This document shows, one piece after another, positions 1 through 8,456 of a DNA stretch of 64,000 nucleotides. Numbering within the stretch: position 1 is the first letter of the stretch; each line of letters starts with the position of its first letter. The notes under the pieces were generated by a model. That model ran no database searches, was not told the origin of the DNA, and saw nothing but the letters and a program-made list of their open reading frames with translations. A program made the translations under genes and the position numbers. This stretch comes from an uncultured Dorea sp. (GTDB taxonomy: Bacteria; Bacillota; Clostridia; Lachnospirales; Lachnospiraceae), in NCBI RefSeq assembly GCF_934294775.1, contig NZ_CAKRAH010000004.1, forward strand, positions 35,696-99,695. Direction: 5' to 3'.

Positions 1-120
1 AGGCTGGCAGACAATCCGATTATGTGCTTATAAACTGGATTTCACCCATCCTACTACACATAAAAAGATGCATTTTCAATTAGACTCTGATCCCAGCTAA
101 CTTATAATGTTAACCTGGAA

Positions 121-190
121 CGTGTCTGAAAAATATATTGCAAAATGAAACTTAACATGTAGATTGCAGGAATCGTTTTTTCGGATGCAC
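121..190 (+). repeat. MITE-like palindromic element, copy 1
   Basis: This stretch carries the signature GTGTCTGAAAAAT, then TGCAA, then ATGTAGATTGCAGGAAT and TTTTTTCGGA. The same order of blocks returns at 38511-38604 (inverted) and 44183-44276. The ends are roughly complementary, so the element can fold on itself. It is the shortest and most worn copy, lacking part of the centre. I see no gene in positions 1-370 otherwise; the terminator at 237-275 is the only other clear feature there. Confidence 0.5.
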
Positions 191-236
191 TTTAATATTT
201 TCAGTAACTGCCACTGACTGCATGCTGTAAATATGC

Positions 237-275
237 CCCAAAAAGGAGTGAACCTCTCGATTCACTCCTTTTTTT
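237..275. terminator. Bidirectional intrinsic terminator
   Basis: AAAGGAGTGAA and TTCACTCCTTT form a stem of about 12 bp round a short loop, with a T run on the plus-strand 3' side and an A run on the 5' side. It can therefore stop transcription in both directions. On the minus strand it lies about 95 bases beyond the spoVG stop and probably ends the glgC-glgD-spoVG transcript. Confidence 0.85.
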
Positions 276-370
276 GCCGATACATATACCATATAACAAT
301 AGAAAACTACTCACGCCGCATATACGCTATAGCGTTCAGTCGTTCTCCTGATATATCCATTTCATACGAT

Positions 371-646
371 CTATGCTTCTGCTGCATCCTCAGCTAACGC
401 TTCTTCATATTTCTCGAGGATAATATTCTGAATGCGCTCTCTTGTTCCTGAATTGATTGGATGTGCAATATCTCTATATTCTCCATCTAATGCTTTTTTG
501 CTTGGCATTGCGATGAAAAGACCTTTCTCTCCTTCAATTACCTTAATATCATGTACCACAAATTCCTCATCCATGGTAATAGAAACGACAGCTTTAAGCT
601 TGCCCTCCTTTGCTACTTTTCGTACTCTTACATCTGTAATCTGCAT
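371..646 (-). CDS. spoVG: SpoVG, RNA/DNA-binding regulator
   Basis: This 91-residue protein has the full SpoVG pattern: MQITDVRVRKV at the start, KAVVSITMDEEFVVHDIKVIEG, then GLFIAMPSKK and the HPI block near residue 62. Length and ends match the family. SpoVG is a small nucleic-acid-binding regulator that affects sporulation and cell-envelope genes in Firmicutes. The acidic, alanine-rich tail (AEDAAEA) is typical of clostridial forms. It follows glgD on the same strand after 45 bases, so it is probably co-transcribed with the glycogen genes, a placement not seen in Bacillus, where it sits near purR and glmU. A terminator follows at 237-275. Confidence 0.95.
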   Translation of the reverse strand: MQITDVRVRKVAKEGKLKAVVSITMDEEFVVHDIKVIEGEKGLFIAMPSKKALDGEYRDIAHPINSGTRERIQNIILEKYEEALAEDAAEA

Positions 647-691
647 GTTTTTCTAGCCCCTTTCTTCTAGCCTTTGCACTGATCTTTTTTC

Positions 692-1810
692 TTAAAGTGC
701 ATACCTCTCATTTTTTTCTACCACTACTTTCACGCCATCTTCACCAACATAGCGTGTATTTGCTCTAATTGTATCCCGGCTTTCAACAATGCAGTTTTCA
801 ATGTATACATTGTCCCCAAGATAGACATCATTCAAAATGATGGAATTTTTAATGACACAATTGTTCCCCACGAATGTCTTCTTGAAAAGAATCGAATTCT
901 CAACTGTTCCATTAATAATGCTTCCGCTTGCCACAAGGCTGTTTTTAACCATCGCGCCCGGATTGTATTTTGCCGGCGGCAGGTCACTTACCTTGGAATA
1001 GATACTTGGCTGCTGACGGAAGAAGTAATTCCGGACTTCCGGTTTCAGGAAATCCATATTTGTCTGATAATAAGCATCCACGGTTGATATGTTGCTCCAG
1101 TAGTCTTTTATTTTATAACCGTAGATCTTCTTCAGATTCTTATATCTGATCAGAATATCGGTCACAAAATCATGTCTGTCATCCTCTGCGCAGTGTTCGA
1201 TCAGGTCGATCAGCTGGCGTCTTCTGATTACATAGATACCAGTCGATACAATCTGTGACTGTGCCACCATCGGCTTTTCTTCAAACTCTTCAATACGCAT
1301 AGAATCATTCATCTTGATCGTTCCAAAGCGGCTCGCATCTTCGTTCGGACCAAGTTCTTTGCAAACGACTGTAATATCTGCTTTTTTCTCAATATGATAT
1401 TCCAGTACTTTGTTATAATCCATCTTATATACGGCATCACCTGATGTAATGATTACATAAGGTTCATGACATCTCTTTAAGAAATCCAGGTTCTGATAGA
1501 TCGCATCTGCTGTTCCACGATACCAGTATCCGTTTTCTGCTGTGATTGTTGGCGTAAATACGAACAATCCACCCTGTTTTCTACCGAAATCCCACCATTT
1601 GGATGAATTCAGGTGTTCATTTAACGAACGGGCATTATACTGCGTCAGAACTGCAACCTTCTGAATATGAGAGTTAGACATGTTACTGAGCGCAAAGTCA
1701 ATGGCTCTGTAACTTCCTGCGATCGGCATCGCTGCCACTGCTCTTTTATGCGTCAGTTCACGCATCTTATTGCTATTACCACCTGCTAAAATAATACCTA
1801 CTGCTCTCAT
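692..1810 (-). CDS. glgD: GlgD, ADP-glucose pyrophosphorylase regulatory-type subunit
   Basis: The 372 residues begin with a sugar-nucleotidyltransferase fold (MRAVGIILAGGNSNKM), followed by the ALSNMSNSHIQKVAVLTQYNARSLNEHL region and a C-terminal left-handed beta-helix of hexapeptide repeats (IINGTVENSILFKKTFVGNNCVIKNSI). It is the GlgD paralogue: shorter than GlgC and with a degenerate nucleotide-binding loop (GGNSNKM instead of GGQGSRL). In Firmicutes GlgD partners GlgC in a heteromeric enzyme that makes ADP-glucose from glucose-1-phosphate and ATP for glycogen synthesis. Its start codon overlaps the glgC stop by 4 bases (ATGA), which indicates translational coupling. Because the catalytic loop is altered, its own activity is probably low and its role regulatory (family knowledge). 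Confidence 0.94.
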   Translation of the reverse strand: MRAVGIILAGGNSNKMRELTHKRAVAAMPIAGSYRAIDFALSNMSNSHIQKVAVLTQYNARSLNEHLNSSKWWDFGRKQGGLFVFTPTITAENGYWYRGTADAIYQNLDFLKRCHEPYVIITSGDAVYKMDYNKVLEYHIEKKADITVVCKELGPNEDASRFGTIKMNDSMRIEEFEEKPMVAQSQIVSTGIYVIRRRQLIDLIEHCAEDDRHDFVTDILIRYKNLKKIYGYKIKDYWSNISTVDAYYQTNMDFLKPEVRNYFFRQQPSIYSKVSDLPPAKYNPGAMVKNSLVASGSIINGTVENSILFKKTFVGNNCVIKNSIILNDVYLGDNVYIENCIVESRDTIRANTRYVGEDGVKVVVEKNERYAL

Positions 1811-3081
1811 ACTCGCTCACCTGCCTTTATCAATGTTTCTCCACTTTCTAGTATTCCATTCGGGTAATCATCTTTGGATGTCACACCACTGATAGCAGTA
1901 TTCTTTCCAATCTGCACACCACCTGGTATCACAGATTTTTCACCGACTGCAACAAGTCCAAATGAGTAGATCGCCGGTTTTAACTTATTCGGCACATCAC
2001 TACCAATACCAAATGTAACATTGTCACCAACCTCACAGCTCTCGGCAATGATAGACTTGTCCACAACACAGTTCTTTCCAATTCTTGCATCCTTCATAAT
2101 GATCGAATCGCGAACCACTGTTCCCTCACCGATAATTACTCCGGAACCAATGATACTGTTATGTACCTCACCGTAAACTTCCGCTCCGTTACAGATAATG
2201 CTTCTGTCGATCACGGACTGTGCTGAAATATACTGTGGCGGAAGGATCTCACTGTTAGTATAGATCTTCCAGAATTCTTCATAAAGATTAAACTCCGGTA
2301 TGATATCTATAAGCTCCATATTCGCTTCCCAATATGAGCCAAGTGTTCCTACATCTTTCCAATATCCATTGTATTCATATGCAAATAATCTCTCACCTTT
2401 GTTATGACAATATGGAATAATATGTTTTCCAAAGTCACATCCCGGCTCGTCCTTTAATGTCTCAAGCGCCTCTTTTAACGCTTTCCACGAGAAAATGTAG
2501 ATTCCCATAGATGCCAGATTGCTCTTAGGCTCTGCAGGTTTTTCCTGGAATTCCTGAATTCTTCCGTCTTCGTCTGCGATTACGATTCCAAAACGGCTGG
2601 CTTCTTCCATTGGTACCGGCATCGCTGCGATTGTCACGTCTGCATTATTAGCCTTATGATAATCAAGCATCACCTCATAATCCATCTTGTAAATGTGGTC
2701 ACCTGATAAGATCAGTACGTAGTCCGGATCAAACTGTTCCATATAATCCAAATTCTGATAAATTGCGTTAGCAGTACCCGAATACCATTCACTGCTTCCG
2801 CTTCTTTCATATGGTGGAAGAACCGTTACTCCTCCGTAGTTACGATCAAGATCCCAGGGAATACCGATTCCGATATGTGCGTTCAGTCTCAGTGGCTGAT
2901 ACTGTGTCAATACTCCGACTGTATCAATTCCAGAATTAATGCAGTTGCTGAGTGGGAAGTCAATAATGCGATATTTACCTCCAAATGCAACGGCTGGCTT
3001 TGCAACTTTTGCTGTGAGAACTCCAAGTCTGCTGCCTTGTCCTCCTGCCAGCAACATTGCTATCATTTCTTTCTTTCTCAT
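1807..3081 (-). CDS. glgC: GlgC, glucose-1-phosphate adenylyltransferase
   Basis: This 424-residue catalytic subunit makes ADP-glucose, the committed step of bacterial glycogen synthesis in the cytoplasm. The pyrophosphorylase loop MLLAGGQGSRL lies near residues 10-20, the conserved PLSNCINSGI and LTQYQPLRLNAHI blocks follow, and LSGDHIYKMDY is the sugar-phosphate region. The C-terminal third is a hexapeptide beta-helix. Length is normal for the family. The ATG is preceded by GAAGGGG. It heads the glgC-glgD-spoVG transcript, with promoter-like sequences upstream at 3116-3177. No branching enzyme or glycogen synthase is visible in this window. Confidence 0.96.
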   Translation of the reverse strand: MRKKEMIAMLLAGGQGSRLGVLTAKVAKPAVAFGGKYRIIDFPLSNCINSGIDTVGVLTQYQPLRLNAHIGIGIPWDLDRNYGGVTVLPPYERSGSSEWYSGTANAIYQNLDYMEQFDPDYVLILSGDHIYKMDYEVMLDYHKANNADVTIAAMPVPMEEASRFGIVIADEDGRIQEFQEKPAEPKSNLASMGIYIFSWKALKEALETLKDEPGCDFGKHIIPYCHNKGERLFAYEYNGYWKDVGTLGSYWEANMELIDIIPEFNLYEEFWKIYTNSEILPPQYISAQSVIDRSIICNGAEVYGEVHNSIIGSGVIIGEGTVVRDSIIMKDARIGKNCVVDKSIIAESCEVGDNVTFGIGSDVPNKLKPAIYSFGLVAVGEKSVIPGGVQIGKNTAISGVTSKDDYPNGILESGETLIKAGERV

Positions 3082-3115
3082 GTCATCACCCCTTCTCAGT
3101 AGTCTTGCTTTTTTT

Positions 3116-3177
3116 ATTATATCATATTTCTCCCTATGTAGCTAACAAATTTTACAGTTTTCTTTTGATTTTCGCAA
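3116..3177 (-). promoter_or_regulatory. Promoters of glgC operon
   Basis: Reading the minus strand, TTGCGA (3172-3177) and TAAAAT (3149-3154) are separated by 17 bases. Closer to the gene an extended -10, TGATATAAT, ends in TATAAT at 3116-3121. Either or both could drive glgC. The rest of the 292-base gap between glgC and murC is very A+T-rich; I recognise nothing else in it. Confidence 0.55.
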
Positions 3178-3373
3178 ACTTTTTGTTAAATTATTACAAA
3201 AACTTACGACTTGGATTTTTTTTGATAAATGTTTATAATAATGATGAGAGTATGAAAAATAAATTTTAAGACTTACATCATAATAATATGAAGAACATGA
3301 AGTTTTTATGACTGGATATTTACTTATTTTATATTTTTACCTATATTTAAATTAACAAAAAGGATGGTTTATT

Positions 3374-4753
3374 ATGTATAAAATTAATTTTGAAAAACCT
3401 GTACACGTACATTTTATCGGAATCGGCGGTATCAGTATGAGTGGTCTCGCCGAGATCCTTTTAAAAGAAGGATTTACAATCTCCGGTTCAGATAATAAAG
3501 AGTCTGCCCTGACAGATCACCTGGAAAAACTTGGCGCAAAGGTATTCTACGGCCAGAAAGCTTCGAACATCATTCCTGGCATTGATGTCGTTGTATACAC
3601 AGCCGCAATCCATCCGGATAACGAAGAATTCGCCGAAGCTGTAAACCAGAATCTTCCAATGCTGACCCGTGCCGAACTGCTCGGACAGTTAATGACCAAC
3701 TATGATGTCCCGATCGCAATCTCCGGTACACACGGAAAGACAACAACAACCTCTATGCTTTCACACATTTTACTTGCCGCAGATCTTGATCCTACTATCT
3801 CTGTCGGTGGTATCTTAAAAGCAATCGGTGGCAATATCCGTGTCGGTGATTCTGAATATTTTGTAACAGAAGCCTGTGAATATACCAATAGCTTCCTGCA
3901 TTTCTTCCCTAAGATCGGGGTTATATTGAATATTGACGAAGATCACCTGGACTTCTTTAAGGATCTGGATGATATCCGCCATTCTTTCCATCGTTTTGCG
4001 AAATTACTTCCAAAAGACGGAACACTGGTGATCAACGATAATATTCCTCATCTTGAAGAGATCACTGCAGATCTTGACTGCCGTGTAATCCGCTACGGTA
4101 ACGACAGTTCTCTTGATTACAGTGCTACAAACATCCTTCACGACAAGAAAGGAGAAGCATCTTTTGACCTTGTAAAATCCGGCGAATTCATCGACCGAAT
4201 TTCCTTATCTGTCAATGGAGACCACAATGTATCCAACGCATTATCAGCAATCGCCGTTGCTGATCTACTTGATGTTCCTTTTACACAGATCAAAGAAGGC
4301 CTGAAATCCTTCCATGGTACAGACCGTCGTTTTGAATACAAGGGTGAGGTAAATGGATTTACCATCATCGATGATTATGCACATCATCCGACAGAAATCA
4401 AAGCAACTTTAACTGCTGCAAAAGAATATCCACATAATGAAGTATGGTGCATCTTCCAGCCACATACTTACACCCGTACCAAGGCATTATTCCCTGAGTT
4501 CGTAGATGCCCTGACACATGCAGACCATGTGATCCTGGCTGATATCTACGCAGCCCGCGAAACCGATACACTGGGTATGTCTTCCGAGATGATTGCAGAC
4601 GAATTGAAGAAAAAAGGTTGTGATGCATACTATTTTCCGACCTTTGATGCGATTGAAAACTTCTGTCTGGAGCACTGCCAGAAAGGTGATGTGTTGATAA
4701 CTATGGGAGCCGGAGACGTTGTAAACATTGGGGAAAACCTGCTTAAACGTTAG
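3374..4753 (+). CDS. murC: MurC, UDP-N-acetylmuramate-L-alanine ligase
   Basis: MurC adds L-alanine to UDP-N-acetylmuramic acid, the first amino acid of the peptidoglycan stem, using ATP in the cytoplasm. The 459 residues have the expected order: an N-terminal Rossmann-like UDP-binding domain with HFIGIGGISMSGLA (about residues 14-27), the Mur ligase ATP loop ISGTHGKTTTTSML near residue 116, the HNVSNALSAIA block, and the C-terminal domain with YAHHPTEIKATL and FQPHTYTRT. Length is standard. The ATG follows AAGGATG. It is transcribed alone or runs into the dnaD operon; no intrinsic terminator is evident between them, only DnaA boxes and a promoter. Confidence 0.97.
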   Translation: MYKINFEKPVHVHFIGIGGISMSGLAEILLKEGFTISGSDNKESALTDHLEKLGAKVFYGQKASNIIPGIDVVVYTAAIHPDNEEFAEAVNQNLPMLTRAELLGQLMTNYDVPIAISGTHGKTTTTSMLSHILLAADLDPTISVGGILKAIGGNIRVGDSEYFVTEACEYTNSFLHFFPKIGVILNIDEDHLDFFKDLDDIRHSFHRFAKLLPKDGTLVINDNIPHLEEITADLDCRVIRYGNDSSLDYSATNILHDKKGEASFDLVKSGEFIDRISLSVNGDHNVSNALSAIAVADLLDVPFTQIKEGLKSFHGTDRRFEYKGEVNGFTIIDDYAHHPTEIKATLTAAKEYPHNEVWCIFQPHTYTRTKALFPEFVDALTHADHVILADIYAARETDTLGMSSEMIADELKKKGCDAYYFPTFDAIENFCLEHCQKGDVLITMGAGDVVNIGENLLKR

Positions 4754-4785
4754 TTATCCACATTTTCCACATGATTTTATCCACA
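4754..4785 (+). promoter_or_regulatory. DnaA boxes upstream of the dnaD-like operon
   Basis: Two perfect DnaA boxes, TTATCCACA at 4754-4762 and at 4777-4785, flank a one-mismatch box, TTTTCCACA at 4763-4771. They begin directly after the murC stop and lie about 30-60 bases upstream of the -35 region of the dnaD-like gene. The TTATCCACA consensus is well established for DnaA. Control of the loader genes by DnaA is my inference. Confidence 0.7.
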
Positions 4786-4814
4786 AAAAAGTCGGATTTT
4801 GGCTCAGAAATTTC

Positions 4815-4843
4815 TTTTGTCCCCGCCGTCCCGGTGCTATAAT
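4815..4843 (+). promoter_or_regulatory. Promoter of the dnaD-like operon
   Basis: A consensus -10, TATAAT (4838-4843), sits 17 bases after a weak -35, TTTTGT (4815-4820). The spacer contains GTCCCCGCCGTCCC, which resembles the dispersed GGGGACGG repeats, and the ribosome binding region of the gene reads GAGAGGACGGGG. The promoter and start region may have been built from such a repeat. Confidence 0.6.
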
Positions 4844-4890
4844 GTGTCTACGATGAAAGAGAAGTATGCTCGGAGAGGACGGGGAATTTT

Positions 4891-6009
4891 ATGAAAGAAT
4901 TAAAGCTTACAAAATATATTCAGCCAAATGCTACCATATTAGATAATGAATTTATCGACCACTATATGGTCAGGGCTAACGGAGAATATGTGAAAGTATA
5001 TCTGCTTCTTCTCCGTCATATGAACCCGTCAGGCGGATCTCTTTCTGTATCTGAACTGGCCGATGTTCTTGACTGTACAGAAAAAGACATTATGCGTGCA
5101 TTAAGATACTGGAAAAATGAAGGACTTCTGGATTATCAGGATGATACTCCGGATGATCCATCTTCCAAAAACAATATGGACATATCCCAGTCTTCAGAAC
5201 TGCGCGATGTAAAAGCTGATTACACGGCATCACAGGCTGCTGTTTCCGATCATTCCGGATCCGTTATAAAGAATACCAGAATATCAGAGAACACTCCTGC
5301 TTCTACAACCAATATCCAGCAGTACCGCAACCGCAAAGAACGTGCGGATTTTAAAGAATTACTGTTTGTTGCAGAACAATACCTTGGCAAAACACTCTCT
5401 GCAACCGAGATTGACCAGATTACTTATTTTTATGACACACTTGGTATGTCTACCGAATTAATCGAGTATCTGATTGAATATTGTGTAGAAAACGGACATA
5501 AAAGTATCCATTATATTAATAAGGTGGCCTTATCATGGCATGAAGAAAACATTACAACTGTGAATCTTGCCAAGTCAAGTGCTTTTCTTTATAATAAGAA
5601 CTGCTATTGTGTCCTGAATGCATACGGAATCAAAGGACGGGGTCCTGCTGCTTCTGAGATTGCATACATCCGCAAGTGGACGGATGAATATGGTTTCGCA
5701 CTTGAGGTAATCCTTGAAGCATGCGACCGCACAATGAATGCAATCCATCAGCCAAGCTTTGACTATACAGATTCTATACTGAAGCGCTGGAAGGCAAAAA
5801 ATGTCCGCCAGTTAAAGGATGTGGATGCTGTAGACGCAGACTACAGACGCGAAAGAGAGCGTGCGAAAGAACTCGCAAAAGAACGCAGAAAGCAACAGAC
5901 AGCTACTCCTGCTGCAAAGCAGAACACTAAGAACAACAATAAGTTCAATAATTTTGACGGCCGTTCCTATGATATGAACGATCTGGAACGCCGCCTGGTT
6001 CAACAATAA
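4891..6009 (+). CDS. DnaD-domain replication initiation protein
   Basis: This 372-residue protein belongs to the DnaD/DnaB family that brings the replicative helicase loader to origins in Firmicutes. An N-terminal winged-helix-like segment (residues 20-85, VSELADVLDCTEKDIMRAL) is followed by a polar linker. Two DnaD-type domains come next: one at about 146-215 ending in the YINKVALSWHEE signature, and one at about 225-310 ending in YTDSILKRWKAKNV. The tandem arrangement is common in clostridial homologues and resembles a DnaB/DnaD combination. The basic, Lys/Asn/Gln-rich tail is probably disordered. It is followed after 92 bases by the helicase-loader gene, and DnaA boxes precede its promoter. 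Confidence 0.88.
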   Translation: MKELKLTKYIQPNATILDNEFIDHYMVRANGEYVKVYLLLLRHMNPSGGSLSVSELADVLDCTEKDIMRALRYWKNEGLLDYQDDTPDDPSSKNNMDISQSSELRDVKADYTASQAAVSDHSGSVIKNTRISENTPASTTNIQQYRNRKERADFKELLFVAEQYLGKTLSATEIDQITYFYDTLGMSTELIEYLIEYCVENGHKSIHYINKVALSWHEENITTVNLAKSSAFLYNKNCYCVLNAYGIKGRGPAASEIAYIRKWTDEYGFALEVILEACDRTMNAIHQPSFDYTDSILKRWKAKNVRQLKDVDAVDADYRRERERAKELAKERRKQQTATPAAKQNTKNNNKFNNFDGRSYDMNDLERRLVQQ

Positions 6010-6033
6010 AGTATACATATCAGATTTGATGAT

Positions 6034-6078
6034 GCGTATGCAAAAGAATCTGTCACCGGCAGTTTCTCTTGCATACGC
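6034..6078. repeat. Dispersed palindrome family 1, copy A
   Basis: GCGTATGCAA and TTGCATACGC are perfect inverted ends, with AGAA/TTCT and CTG/CAG pairs inside, giving a hairpin of about 45 nt between the dnaD-like gene and the loader gene. Related copies occur at 16480, 34580, 36729, 44358, 48835, 55881 and 62704. With no T run it is unlikely to be a strong terminator; it may be an mRNA-stabilising or processing hairpin within the operon. Confidence 0.7.
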
Positions 6079-6101
6079 AGGTATGAAGGAGTTTCCATAA
6101 C

Positions 6102-7115
6102 ATGGCACTTTCCAATTCCCAGTACGATCATTTAATGCGTGCTTACGAACAACAACAACTGGATAATGAGTTTCAACTCAGAAAACGCTATGAGCGGGCT
6201 TACTCTCTCATTCCTGAATTAGAGGAAATGGATCATTCCATCTCCTCTTTAAGTGTTAAAAAGGCAAGACTTCTTCTGGACGGCGACAAGAATGCTCTTT
6301 CTTCATTAAAAGAAGAGATTGAAAGCCTGTCTGCCCGGAAACCGGCTTTATTAAAAGCTCATGGTCTTCCTGCCAATTATCTTGAAATGCACTACCGGTG
6401 TCCTGACTGTAAAGACACCGGCTATATTGGTACACAAAAATGTCACTGTTTCAAAAAAGCGATTGTGGATTACCTGTATACACAATCCAATCTCAAAGAT
6501 ATCCTTGACAAAGAGAACTTTTCTACCTGTTCTCTGTCGTACTATTCCAGAAATCACATTGATCCCCTTACCGGACGGTCATCTCTGGAATCTATGGAGA
6601 CGGCATTAAAGGTCTGTCATAACTTCGTGAATACATTTTCTGATGAATTTCATAACATACTGTTATATGGAGATACCGGAGTAGGTAAAACTTTCCTTTC
6701 TCATTGTATTGCGAAAGAGCTGATGGACTCTGCATATTCTGTTATATACTTTACAGCCGCCGGACTTTTTGATATCCTTGCTGAGAACACATTTGGTAAA
6801 AAGCAGAACACCGATGCAGATGTCTTCGAGCATATCTATGACTGTGATCTGCTTATTATTGATGATCTGGGAACGGAACTGCCAAATTCGTTCACCATAT
6901 CACAGCTGTTCATTTGTCTGAATGAACGCATATTAAGGCAAAAATCAACTATAATATCTACCAACCTGGCATTGGAAGATATTAAATCAATCTACTCGGA
7001 ACGGACGTTTTCACGTATTAGCAGTAATTATACGATTCTTCGGATTACTGGTGATGATATCCGTATCCAAAAAAAATTATTAAACCTGGGAGGTACTAAT
7101 GATGTTACGCCGTAA
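6102..7115 (+). CDS. DnaC/DnaI-type helicase loader ATPase
   Basis: The 337 residues form an AAA+ ATPase that should load the replicative helicase onto DNA. The N-terminal 100 residues are helical and end in a four-cysteine zinc-binding motif (CPDCKDTGYIGTQKCHC). The ATPase core has Walker A GDTGVGKT near residue 190, Walker B LLIIDDLG near residue 250 and a sensor region STNLALEDI. This layout matches DnaI and clostridial DnaC-like loaders. The ATG follows GGAG at a slightly long spacing. The 3' end overlaps prs by 17 bases, so the two are translationally coupled. The pairing with an upstream DnaD-domain gene is a standard Clostridia arrangement. Confidence 0.9.
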   Translation: MALSNSQYDHLMRAYEQQQLDNEFQLRKRYERAYSLIPELEEMDHSISSLSVKKARLLLDGDKNALSSLKEEIESLSARKPALLKAHGLPANYLEMHYRCPDCKDTGYIGTQKCHCFKKAIVDYLYTQSNLKDILDKENFSTCSLSYYSRNHIDPLTGRSSLESMETALKVCHNFVNTFSDEFHNILLYGDTGVGKTFLSHCIAKELMDSAYSVIYFTAAGLFDILAENTFGKKQNTDADVFEHIYDCDLLIIDDLGTELPNSFTISQLFICLNERILRQKSTIISTNLALEDIKSIYSERTFSRISSNYTILRITGDDIRIQKKLLNLGGTNDVTP

Positions 7116-8286
7116 CAATCGTAATCTTGAAAACATACCAGTAGGAGCTCTTGGAATTATCGCTCTTGATGGTTGCACAGAGATGGGAGCTAAAGTAAAT
7201 GACTATCTCGTAAAATGGAGAAAAGAAGATGGACATATTCACAAGGATGATGTCGCTTTCACAGGCTATGAGAAGGATACTTACTTAATCGATGCAAAGG
7301 TTCCACGTTTTGGTTCAGGTGAAGCCAAAGGTATCATCAATGAATCTGTTCGTGGTAAAGACCTTTACCTGATGGTCGATGTATGTAACTACAGCCTGAC
7401 CTATTCCCTGACAGGAAATGTGAACCACATGTCTCCTGACGATCATTATCAGAACTTAAAACGTATTATTGCAGCAGTCGGTGGAAAAGGACGTCGTATC
7501 AACGTCATTATGCCATTCTTATACGAAAGCCGTCAGCACAAGAGAAGCAGCCGAGAATCCCTGGACTGCGCACTTGCCCTGCAGGAACTTGTCCGCATGG
7601 GTGTTGACAATATCATTACTTTCGATGCACACGATCCGCGTGTACAGAATGCAATTCCTTTAAGTGGATTTGAAACAATCCGCCCAACTTACCAGTTTAT
7701 CAAAGGTCTTCTCCGTACTTTTAAAGACCTTCAGATCGACAGCGACCACATGATGGCAATCAGCCCTGACGAAGGTGCTACAGGACGTGCAATCTACCTT
7801 GCAAACGTACTGAACCTTGATATGGGTATGTTCTACAAACGTCGTGACTTCTCAAGAGTTGTAGACGGACGTAACCCGATTGTTGCTCATGAATTCCTTG
7901 GATCTTCTGTTGAAGGAAAAGATGTGATCATCCTTGATGACATGATTTCTTCCGGTGACAGTATGTTAGACGTTGCACGTCAGTTAAAACAGCGCAAAGC
8001 AAGACGTATCTTCTGTGCTGCTACATTTGGTCTGTTCACAAACGGACTTGAAAAATTCGATCAGGCTTATGAAGAAGGTATCCTGGATGCCGTTCTGACA
8101 ACCAACCTGATCTATCAGACACCAGAACTTCTGGAACGTCCTTACTACATTAACTGTGATATGAGTAAATATATCGCACTCGTTATCGATACTCTGAATC
8201 ATGACGGATCTATCAGCAGTATCCTGAATCCAATTGAAAGAATTCAGAACGTAGTAGATAAGTATAAAAACGGGGAAGAGATTTAA
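7099..8286 (+). CDS. prs: Ribose-phosphate pyrophosphokinase
   Basis: Prs makes phosphoribosyl pyrophosphate from ribose-5-phosphate and ATP, feeding purine, pyrimidine, histidine and NAD synthesis. The catalytic flexible-loop region reads YESRQHKRSSRESLDC, and the PRPP-binding loop is DVIILDDMISSGDSM. At 395 residues it is clearly longer than the usual 310-320; the extra length includes the N-terminal region and a C-terminal extension, a form common in Clostridia. The start ATG has a good GGGAGG site lying inside the upstream loader gene. An intrinsic terminator follows at 8325-8360, so prs ends this operon. Confidence 0.93.
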   Translation: MMLRRNNRNLENIPVGALGIIALDGCTEMGAKVNDYLVKWRKEDGHIHKDDVAFTGYEKDTYLIDAKVPRFGSGEAKGIINESVRGKDLYLMVDVCNYSLTYSLTGNVNHMSPDDHYQNLKRIIAAVGGKGRRINVIMPFLYESRQHKRSSRESLDCALALQELVRMGVDNIITFDAHDPRVQNAIPLSGFETIRPTYQFIKGLLRTFKDLQIDSDHMMAISPDEGATGRAIYLANVLNLDMGMFYKRRDFSRVVDGRNPIVAHEFLGSSVEGKDVIILDDMISSGDSMLDVARQLKQRKARRIFCAATFGLFTNGLEKFDQAYEEGILDAVLTTNLIYQTPELLERPYYINCDMSKYIALVIDTLNHDGSISSILNPIERIQNVVDKYKNGEEI

Positions 8287-8324
8287 AAACTATACAGTCC
8301 CTCTTCTCGGACAGAGTATGTCAG

Positions 8325-8360
8325 AAAAATGCTGTCGTATTTTCTTACGACAGCATTTCT
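8325..8360 (+). terminator. Intrinsic terminator after prs
   Basis: AATGCTGTCGTA and TACGACAGCATT form a stem of about 12 bp with a six-base loop, followed by a T-rich tail. It closes the dnaD-dnaC-prs operon. Confidence 0.88.
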
Positions 8361-8456
8361 ATTATTATTTTTAAGCTTTTTCATTTACTTTCTGTAAAAA
8401 TTATGGTTCCATTTTACACTGTGTTTAAACATATATTTCCTGGCTTTTCACCCATA

